Origin: JBFWIL01 sp050256015
GTDB taxonomy: Bacteria > Bacteroidota > Bacteroidia > Bacteroidales > Prolixibacteraceae
Reading direction: 5' to 3'
NCBI GenBank assembly: GCA_050256015.1
Contig: JBFWIL010000060.1
Coordinates: 1 to 12,365 of the forward strand
DNA length: 12,365 nt
The position numbers were made by a program, and so were the translations under genes. The notes beneath the pieces are model-generated. The model did no database searches. It was not told where the DNA came from and was given only the letters and a program-made list of their open reading frames with translations. Positions 6,873-12,365 of this stretch are shown piece after piece. Every line of letters begins with the position of its first letter. The first letter of the stretch is position 1.

Positions 6873-6880
6873 TAACTTTG
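6873..6880 (+). promoter_or_regulatory. Candidate -7 element (TAACTTTG) for rbfA and the genes after it
   Basis: This is a perfect TAnnTTTG match, 25 bases before the rbfA ATG, so the transcript would have a leader of about 20 bases. No clear TTTG box lies 19-21 bases further upstream, which lowers confidence. Confidence 0.5.
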
Positions 6881-6905
6881 CAGCAGATAGTAAACCCTTA
6901 GCAGG

Positions 6906-7244
6906 ATGGAATCAACACGTCAGCAAAAAATAAACCGGTTGCTTCAGAAAGAACTGGCAGGGATCTTTCAGCGGGAGAGCAGAACCCTTTTCCGCGGAGT
7001 GATGATCAGTGTGACCGTAGTCCGGGTGACACCCGATCTTTCTCTGGCCCGGGCCTATGTCAGCATTTTTCCTACCGACAACAAGAAGGAAGTGCTTAAG
7101 GAAATCCGTATGGCCAACTCCAGGATCCGGGGTATACTGGGGCGCCTGGTAGGCAAACAGCTACGGGTGATTCCCGAGTTGGAGTTTTATATTGACGATA
7201 GTCTCGATTACATTGAGCATATCGACGAGCTCTTAAAATCCTGA
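6906..7244 (+). CDS. rbfA: Ribosome-binding factor A
   Basis: RbfA is a small KH-domain protein that binds the 30S subunit and helps 16S rRNA 5'-end maturation, notably in the cold. The 112-residue product has the family pattern: an N-terminal helix with basic residues (TRQQKINRLLQKELAGIFQ), the strand ISVTVVRVTPDLSLARAYVSIF (about 34-55) containing the diagnostic V-x-V-T-P-D-L-x-x-A, a central IRMANSRIRGILG helix, and the C-terminal LRVIPELEFYIDDSLDY. Length is normal. The ATG directly follows an AGG. It heads a plus-strand unit of three genes, with four bases before the next start. Confidence 0.93.
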   Translation: MESTRQQKINRLLQKELAGIFQRESRTLFRGVMISVTVVRVTPDLSLARAYVSIFPTDNKKEVLKEIRMANSRIRGILGRLVGKQLRVIPELEFYIDDSLDYIEHIDELLKS

Positions 7245-7248
7245 ATTC

Positions 7249-8070
7249 ATGCAGTACGACCCGATAAAACGCTCTTTGGGAAAGGTGTTTAATCAGACGA
7301 CTGTGCTGAGAAAACTGTTCTATTGCCTGCTTGACCTACTGTTGCTGCGTAGCTGGCATATCAGGAAGGAACTCCGTCGGCTGGAACCTGGACTAAGCAG
7401 CCTGATTCTGGATGCCGGATCGGGTTTTGGGCAGTACACCTACCGGATGAGCCGCATGTTTCCCGGAGCCAGCATCTTGGCTGTCGATGTGAAAGAAGAA
7501 CAAATTGAGCAGTGTAATTGCTTTTTTTCCCGTATCAGGAAAGACCGCTGTGTGCGTTTTGAAAAGGCCGATCTGACCCGTTTTGTTCAGCCGGGCTGTT
7601 TCGGGCTGATCCTTTCGGTGGATGTTATGGAACATATTGAGGCAGATGTCCGGGTGTTTGAGAATTTCCTGGAATCGCTCCGGCCCGGAGGTTTGCTTCT
7701 GATCTCCACGCCCTCCGACCGGGGCGGTTCGGATGTACCTCACGGACATGATGACAGGGAAGGCAGTTCGGCGGGCTTTATTGAAGAGCATGTGCGCGAC
7801 GGCTACAATATGGCCGAACTTGAGCGGAAACTGCGGACTGCCGGCTTCAGCCGGACAGAGGCACGCTATTCTTACGGATGGCCCGGCAATTTGTCCTGGA
7901 AGCTGTCCGTGAAATACCCTATTCTTTTGCTGGGAATGAGCAGACTTTTCTTTTTGCTGCTTCCTTTCTATTACCTGCCGGTATTTCCGCTGGCAGCCCT
8001 GCTGAATGCCTGGGATGTGGTTGTGAGGCACCGCACGGGCAGCGGACTGATCGTCAAAGCCTGGAAATAG
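7249..8070 (+). CDS. Class I SAM-dependent methyltransferase with a C-terminal hydrophobic segment
   Basis: This 273-residue protein has a class I methyltransferase fold. The SAM-binding motif I is LDAGSGFGQY at 54-63, the acidic residue closing strand 2 is D80, motif IV is ILSVDVMEHIE at 121-131, and LRPGGLLLISTP follows at 144-155. The SVDVMEHI and RPGG pattern resembles the UbiE/UbiG-like group, but the substrate cannot be inferred. Unusual parts are a hydrophobic stretch near residues 23-33 (a cytoplasmic helix or membrane contact) and a strongly hydrophobic region at about 223-256 (YPILLLGMSRLFFLLLPF and onward), which suggests membrane attachment and a lipid-like or membrane-bound substrate. 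It begins four bases after rbfA and its stop abuts the next gene's start, so all three are probably cotranscribed. Confidence 0.85.
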   Translation: MQYDPIKRSLGKVFNQTTVLRKLFYCLLDLLLLRSWHIRKELRRLEPGLSSLILDAGSGFGQYTYRMSRMFPGASILAVDVKEEQIEQCNCFFSRIRKDRCVRFEKADLTRFVQPGCFGLILSVDVMEHIEADVRVFENFLESLRPGGLLLISTPSDRGGSDVPHGHDDREGSSAGFIEEHVRDGYNMAELERKLRTAGFSRTEARYSYGWPGNLSWKLSVKYPILLLGMSRLFFLLLPFYYLPVFPLAALLNAWDVVVRHRTGSGLIVKAWK

Positions 8071-9324
8071 GTGAGTCTGGCCCTGTCCATAGCGCGCCGT
8101 TACCTGGTTTCCCGAAAATCAGTCAACGTGATTAACCTGATCTCGGTCATCTCCGTGCTGGGGGTGACTGTGGGAACCCTTGCCCTGATCGTGGTGCTTT
8201 CGGCCTTTAACGGGATCGATTCTTTTATCGGAACCATGTTGTCCAGTTTTGATCCGGATCTGAAGATCACGTCTTCCCGGGGAAAAAGTTTTTCCCCGGA
8301 TGATCCCCTTCTGAAAAAGACTCTTGAGCTGGAAGGGATTGCCGGCTGGACACCTGTGGTGGAGGAAAATGCCCTGCTGGAATATGAGGGAAGTCAAAAG
8401 TATGCCGTTGTTAAAGGCGTGGAAGCTGATTATGCAGATTTTACCGGACTGGATACCGTGCTGACTGACGGGCGGTTTTTGCTGGAGAGCGGGCTTCACC
8501 ATTTTGCCGTGATTGGTCAGGGGGTTGCCTTTGACCTCTCCCTGCGCCCGAATTTTATCAAACCCCTGCATGTCTATTTTCCGAAAAGGGACCGGAGCAA
8601 CCTGTTTAGCCTTACAGGTGCACTGAATCACGATTCGCTGTTCCCGGCCGGCGTTTTTTCCGTTCAGCAGGAGATCGACAGCAGGTATATTCTGGTGCCC
8701 ATTGGGTTTGCCCGTTCTGTGTTTGATCTGGATGAGCGGGTTACTGCCCTGGAGCTGAAGCCGGATTCCGGAGTGGATGTGGTGATCCTGAAGGAACAGG
8801 TTCGCCTGTTGCTGGGTGACGGTTACCGGGTTCAGGACCGCTATGAACAGCATGAGTTTTTGTATAAGGTAATGCGTTCGGAGAAGTGGAGCAGTTTTTT
8901 GATTTTGAGCTTTATTCTGGTTATTGCCTCTTTTAATCTGCTGGGGTCGCTTACCATGATCATCCTTGACAAGAAAGACGATGTGTTTATCCTGCAGAGC
9001 ATGGGAGCATCCGCTTCCCTGATCCGGAAAATCTTTCTGCTGGAAGGCTGGCTTATTTCCTTGACGGGAGCGCTGTCTGGATCTTTGCTGGGGGTGGTAT
9101 TGGTCTGGGCCCAACAGAAGTTTGAGCTGTTAAAACTTCCGGGAAACGGATCTTTTGCCATTTCTTCCTATCCTGTGGAACTACAGTTTTACGATGTGGC
9201 GGTTACCTTGCTGGTAGTATTGGGAATCGGTCTGCTGGCTGCCTGGTACCCGGTGCATTCCATGGAGTCCGGTCGAAACGAAAACTCGTTGCTGATTGGT
9301 AAGAGTCTCACAACAACAGATTAA
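8071..9324 (+). CDS. LolC/LolE-type ABC transporter permease (FtsX family)
   Basis: This 417-residue inner-membrane protein has the FtsX/MacB layout: one N-terminal membrane segment (about 21-44) within INLISVISVLGVTVGTLALIVVLSAFNG, a large periplasmic domain (about 45-270), and three C-terminal segments (about 274-298, 326-347 and 376-394). The N-terminal ARRYLVSRKSVNVINLIS and the cytoplasmic loop DKKDDVFILQSMGASASLIRKIFLLEG match LolC/LolE, which release lipoproteins from the inner membrane to the carrier LolA. The ATPase partner LolD is not in the window, so the substrate is inferred from family resemblance only. The start is GTG at 8071-8073, immediately after the methyltransferase stop; no nearby ATG would keep the conserved N-terminus. 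Its stop overlaps the stop of the convergent beta-barrel gene. Confidence 0.88.
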   Translation: MSLALSIARRYLVSRKSVNVINLISVISVLGVTVGTLALIVVLSAFNGIDSFIGTMLSSFDPDLKITSSRGKSFSPDDPLLKKTLELEGIAGWTPVVEENALLEYEGSQKYAVVKGVEADYADFTGLDTVLTDGRFLLESGLHHFAVIGQGVAFDLSLRPNFIKPLHVYFPKRDRSNLFSLTGALNHDSLFPAGVFSVQQEIDSRYILVPIGFARSVFDLDERVTALELKPDSGVDVVILKEQVRLLLGDGYRVQDRYEQHEFLYKVMRSEKWSSFLILSFILVIASFNLLGSLTMIILDKKDDVFILQSMGASASLIRKIFLLEGWLISLTGALSGSLLGVVLVWAQQKFELLKLPGNGSFAISSYPVELQFYDVAVTLLVVLGIGLLAAWYPVHSMESGRNENSLLIGKSLTTTD

Positions 9325-10121
9325 AACATGATCAGGGCAATGCCGGCCGACCAGATCCGGGCTTCCGGTCCTTTCCCGTTTTCAAAAGCCGGTTGCAGGT
9401 CATAAGTCGCGAACAGGTTAATCCAGCGGTAACCCGCCCTGACGGTGGCTGAAATACGGTAATCACGCAGATAATAATCGCCGGGCGATTTTTCTTTGTA
9501 ATCCTTGTTGTTGTGCGTGTAATTAACGCGTGTATACGTACTGAGCCGGATGCTGCCAATCAGTCCGCCGGACAGGTACAGCCGGTTTCCGTATTGCCTC
9601 AGGGGAATCTGAAACTCAGCCAGGAACGGAATGGTGAGGTAAGCGGACACCAGCTTCGATTTCCGGATGTGATCATAGCTGAGATTCATGGGTTCCAGGC
9701 GGTGTGCTCCCTTGATCAGGCTGAGCCGGTTATTGTTCAGCCGCCACGACCAGATATTCAGTCCGGCACCGGTAACCAGTCCTATCGTGTTGCGCGAACG
9801 CTGCAGGCTGATGGGAATTTGCAGCAGGTTTAGACTGAAACAGTAAGAGCGAAGAGGTTCGGTTTTCATAAATTCTCCGCTGTTTTCCGGGTAATCCGAA
9901 TAGTCTGTCCGGGCCGGTCCGCACAACCCGATGAAAAAGCCTGTCCAGTTTCCCTTGAATTTATTTTCCCAGTAACGGGTTCCCAGTACCTGACCGCCTT
10001 TGAACAGGCTGATACGCGATTTCCCGGTTCCGGCAGGCTTCCACCGGATGCTGTCTTGCTGGGCACCGGCATGTCCGGTCAGTAGCAGTCCGAAGCTGAG
10101 TATAAATAATAGTTTTTTCAC
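9321..10121 (-). CDS. Outer-membrane beta-barrel protein, hypothetical
   Basis: The 266-residue product starts with a clear signal peptide, (M)KKLLFILSFGLLLTGHAGA, with cleavage likely after residue 20 before QQDS. The mature part alternates short polar and hydrophobic stretches with many Tyr, Trp and Gly (for example NRLYLSGGLIGSIRLS and ISATVRAGYRWINLFATYDL) and ends in IALIMF. A terminal Phe after alternating hydrophobic residues is typical of outer-membrane barrels. About eight to ten strands would fit. The function is unknown. The GTG at 10119-10121 was chosen because it puts the signal peptide at the N-terminus; an in-frame ATG at 10191-10193, right after the protease stop, would add 24 non-hydrophobic residues in front. 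It follows the S41 protease gene and overlaps the convergent permease gene by four bases. Confidence 0.75.
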   Translation of the reverse strand: MKKLLFILSFGLLLTGHAGAQQDSIRWKPAGTGKSRISLFKGGQVLGTRYWENKFKGNWTGFFIGLCGPARTDYSDYPENSGEFMKTEPLRSYCFSLNLLQIPISLQRSRNTIGLVTGAGLNIWSWRLNNNRLSLIKGAHRLEPMNLSYDHIRKSKLVSAYLTIPFLAEFQIPLRQYGNRLYLSGGLIGSIRLSTYTRVNYTHNNKDYKEKSPGDYYLRDYRISATVRAGYRWINLFATYDLQPAFENGKGPEARIWSAGIALIMF

Positions 10122-10155
10122 CTGAACTTGTTTTTGCGGGTTCGTTGAAGTCCCG

Positions 10156-10191
10156 GTGCAGCACTCCGCCTTTTCCCCGGACCGGCTGCAC
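10156..10191 (-). repeat. Inverted repeat between the S41 protease and beta-barrel genes
   Basis: Two perfect 7-base arms, GTGCAGC at 10156-10162 and GCTGCAC at 10185-10191, can form a hairpin with a 22-base loop. No T run follows on either strand, so it does not look like a terminator. It may be an RNA processing or stability element in the spacer between the two genes, or chance. Confidence 0.35.
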
Positions 10192-10193
10192 AT

Positions 10194-11825
10194 TTACCGG
10201 CCGTCGGCCAGCAACTGACTGACCGGTTTTTCTGATTCAGCCAGCTCAATGGCTTTCAGCATGGTTTTGTCAATATTCCGTATGATCGGAAAGAATCCTT
10301 CTTCGCCCAGCATATTTCGTGCAATATAAGCCATAACCTGGGTTTGAATTATGGTACCTGAGATTTCCAGTCCCGCCGGGTCTCTGGGAACCCCGTTCCT
10401 GGCTGCGTAGCCGACAAACTGTTCGAGGATACGGTTTTTTTCGAGATGCTGTTGCATGGCAGCCGGATTGTTTATTTTTTTTAGTTCTTTCCGGTGCCGG
10501 TCGCAATAGTCAAGGGCAAAGTTATATACCAGGGTTTTTCCTACGACCTTCGAGTAATACCCGGAATAGCCGGTTGTATCAACAGGGACGAAATAATCGG
10601 GCATAATCCCGCCTCCCCCGTAGACTGTCCGCCCGCTTTTGGTCTGGTATTTCAGCGAATCGGCAAACTGAATGCTGTCGGCCACGACCAGTTCTCCGTG
10701 AGCAGCCCGCTGGAACAGGTCATGATAATAGTCGTCCGTACCGTTTTCGTATGATTTCTGAATGCATCTTCCGCTGGGGGTATAATACCGGGCAACGGTA
10801 AGCCGGAGGGCCGATCCGTCGCGGAAGGGAATCTGCTCCTGGACCAGTCCCTTACCAAACGAACGGCGTCCGATGACGATACCCCGGTCGTTATCCTGCA
10901 TGGCTCCGGCGAAAATCTCACTGGCTGAGGCCGAATATTCATCGATCAGTACAAATACTTCCCTGCCGAACCATTTTCCCCTGTTTGAGGCCGTATAGGT
11001 TTTTCGCGGCTGTGCTTTGCCCTCCGTGTAAAGAATCAGCTCGTCCTGATCCAGAAATTCATTGACCATCCGGATTACGGCCATCAGGTAACCGCCCGGA
11101 TTGGATCGCAGGTCAATGATCAGCTTTCCTGCTCCGCTGCGGTTGAGCTTTTCCAGTGCATCCATAAATTCGGCATAGGTTTTTTCACCAAAGCGACTGA
11201 CTTTGACATAACCTGTCTGTTCGTTGATCATGTAACTCACATCCACGCTGATGATCGGGATTTCCCCGCGGATGATCACGAAGGGTATGATTTCCCGGAT
11301 GCCCGCTCTTTTGATGCCTACTTTAACCCGGGTTCCTTTTTCTCCGCGGAGCAGCCTCAGGACGTCCTTGTTTTTGATGTTTACCCCGGCAATGATGGAG
11401 TCGTTTACCAGAACAAATCGGTCGCCAGCCAGGATGCCCAGTTTGTACGAAGGGCCTCCCGAAATTACATCAACAACCAGCACTGTATCGTTGTGAATGG
11501 AAAACTGCACCCCGATGCCACCGAAAATGCCCTGCATTTCTTCGGTTACTTCTCGCATGTCTTTGGCAGGGATATAAGTGGTATGCGGGTCCAGGTTTTT
11601 CAGCACTCCGGGTATAGCTTTTTCAATGAACTGGTCCATATCGATGGTGTCAACATAGGCATTGTCTATCAGGCTGAGGATGCTGCTTATTTTGTTTGGA
11701 GCCTGCAGCTGGAGATCCGAAAACCCTTTTTGCTGATTTTTGCTGAGCCGGTTTCCCAGATAAATACCCATAATAACCGAAATGGCTATCAGTAAGGGGA
11801 TATAGTAATTTGTCCGTTTGTTCAT
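10194..11825 (-). CDS. S41 family C-terminal processing peptidase
   Basis: This 543-residue protease of the CtpA/Prc family cleaves proteins near their C-termini, on the periplasmic side of the inner membrane. A single N-terminal membrane anchor lies at about 8-24 with no lipobox. Next come the N-terminal helical part with GVLKNLDPHTTYIP (73-86), a PDZ domain (about 95-180, including FGGIGVQF), and the catalytic domain. The serine-lysine dyad is S300 in EYSASASEIFAGAMQD and K325 in RSFGKGLVQE, with Q329 four residues on; the 25-residue Ser-Lys spacing matches Prc and CtpB. IIDLRSNPGGYL (236-247) is also typical. The C-terminal region from about 390 is less conserved and may be a Bacteroidetes-type extension. 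It starts 33 bases after the dCMP deaminase stop. Confidence 0.93.
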   Translation of the reverse strand: MNKRTNYYIPLLIAISVIMGIYLGNRLSKNQQKGFSDLQLQAPNKISSILSLIDNAYVDTIDMDQFIEKAIPGVLKNLDPHTTYIPAKDMREVTEEMQGIFGGIGVQFSIHNDTVLVVDVISGGPSYKLGILAGDRFVLVNDSIIAGVNIKNKDVLRLLRGEKGTRVKVGIKRAGIREIIPFVIIRGEIPIISVDVSYMINEQTGYVKVSRFGEKTYAEFMDALEKLNRSGAGKLIIDLRSNPGGYLMAVIRMVNEFLDQDELILYTEGKAQPRKTYTASNRGKWFGREVFVLIDEYSASASEIFAGAMQDNDRGIVIGRRSFGKGLVQEQIPFRDGSALRLTVARYYTPSGRCIQKSYENGTDDYYHDLFQRAAHGELVVADSIQFADSLKYQTKSGRTVYGGGGIMPDYFVPVDTTGYSGYYSKVVGKTLVYNFALDYCDRHRKELKKINNPAAMQQHLEKNRILEQFVGYAARNGVPRDPAGLEISGTIIQTQVMAYIARNMLGEEGFFPIIRNIDKTMLKAIELAESEKPVSQLLADGR

Positions 11826-11858
11826 GATCTGTGTTTCGTGTCGGGCCCTGTGGCCTGT

Positions 11859-12284
11859 TTACTCATCGATGTTGACTTGTACCACTTCAATACCTGCCCG
11901 TCTGAGCAGTTCAATGCCGTCTTCCAGGCGATAATTGTCGGTGAAAACCACCCGTCTGATTCCCGCCTGTATGATAAGTTTGGAACATTCCAGACAGGGA
12001 GAAGAGGTGACATACATGGTGGCTCCCTCGCTGCTGTTGTTTGAACGGGCTACCTTGGTTATGGCATTGGCCTCGGCATGCAGCACATAAGGTTTGGTGC
12101 TGCCCTGCTCATCTTCACATACGTTTTCGAAACCGGAAGGGGTTCCGTTATACCCGTCGGAGATAATCATTTTTTCTTTCACCAGGATTGCTCCGACCTG
12201 ACGGCGTTTGCAATACGAGTTGCGGGCCCAGATTGCAGCCATTTGCAGATACCGCTGATCCAGCAGATATTGTTTTTTTTCCAT
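11859..12284 (-). CDS. dCMP deaminase (ComEB-type deoxycytidylate deaminase family)
   Basis: This zinc enzyme converts dCMP to dUMP, supplying the substrate for thymidylate synthase. The 141-residue product has the cytidine-deaminase-fold signatures: HAEANAI with zinc ligand H69 and catalytic E71, and PCLEC with zinc ligands C97 and C100. The N-terminal WARNSYCKRRQVGAILV and ISDGYNGTPSGFENVCE are characteristic of dCMP deaminases rather than cytidine or tRNA adenosine deaminases. ComEB proteins of Gram-positive bacteria are close relatives. It starts at 12282-12284 behind a plausible promoter and appears to be the first gene of a unit with the S41 protease. That pairing has no obvious metabolic logic. 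Confidence 0.92.
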   Translation of the reverse strand: MEKKQYLLDQRYLQMAAIWARNSYCKRRQVGAILVKEKMIISDGYNGTPSGFENVCEDEQGSTKPYVLHAEANAITKVARSNNSSEGATMYVTSSPCLECSKLIIQAGIRRVVFTDNYRLEDGIELLRRAGIEVVQVNIDE

Positions 12285-12305
12285 TGCTTAATTGTTCAGA
12301 CGCTT

Positions 12306-12338
12306 TAAAAGTAATAAATGAATTAACCATGAGCAAAA
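12306..12338 (-). promoter_or_regulatory. Probable promoter of the dCMP deaminase-protease unit
   Basis: On the minus strand TTTTG (12338-12334) is followed after 20 bases by TACTTTTA (12313-12306), matching TAnnTTTG except for the last base, the same deviation as at the trp leader promoter. Transcription would start near 12299-12301, about 15 bases before the ATG. Confidence 0.5.
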
Positions 12339-12365
12339 CCTGGTTTTTGGCACCTGTTTGTAAGA

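Noticed and set aside
8119..9114. 331-codon open frame antisense to the ABC permease
   Set aside because: It is rich in Gln, His and Lys, typical of the complement of a hydrophobic coding sequence, with no recognisable domain.

Overview
The window looks like a chromosomal segment from a member of the Bacteroidota (Bacteroidia-like). The grounds are several promoter-like sequences resembling the Bacteroidetes pattern (a TTTG/TTG box, about 18-20 bases, then TAnnTTTG), the near absence of Shine-Dalgarno sequences with A-rich leaders instead, a fused nuoCD, and proteins of familiar Bacteroidetes type. No mobile element, CRISPR array, tRNA or rRNA was seen. Genus cannot be read from the sequence.

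Layout. (1) 1-3384, minus strand: the start of a respiratory complex I operon, nuoA-nuoB-nuoCD-nuoH, with overlapping or closely spaced genes; nuoH runs off the left edge. nuoCD is followed directly by nuoH, so the NADH-oxidising genes nuoE, nuoF and nuoG are not where the E. coli order would place them. (2) 3385-3964: a small, uncertain gene for an exported or lipid-anchored protein, otherwise non-coding. (3) 3965-6735: two tryptophan genes transcribed divergently, trpS (tryptophanyl-tRNA synthetase, minus) and a trpB2-type tryptophan synthase beta chain (plus). (4) 6906-9324, plus strand: rbfA, a SAM-dependent methyltransferase with a hydrophobic tail, and a LolC/LolE-type ABC permease, almost without gaps. 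(5) 9321-12284, minus strand: a dCMP deaminase, an S41 C-terminal processing protease and a small outer-membrane beta-barrel protein, read in that order.

The most striking element lies between trpS and trpB2. A 19-residue leader ORF (5203-5262) contains two adjacent Trp codons. It is followed by a 9-bp hairpin with a seven-T run (5290-5327) just before trpB2. The end of the leader ORF can pair over about 14 bp with the loop and 3' arm of that terminator, and a competing hairpin covers the Trp codons. The arrangement matches ribosome-mediated attenuation as in the enterobacterial trp operon, but controls a stand-alone trpB2. When charged tRNA-Trp is scarce a ribosome should stall on the Trp codons and let the antiterminator form; when it is plentiful the terminator should form. 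The neighbouring trpS makes the charged tRNA that such a switch would sense.
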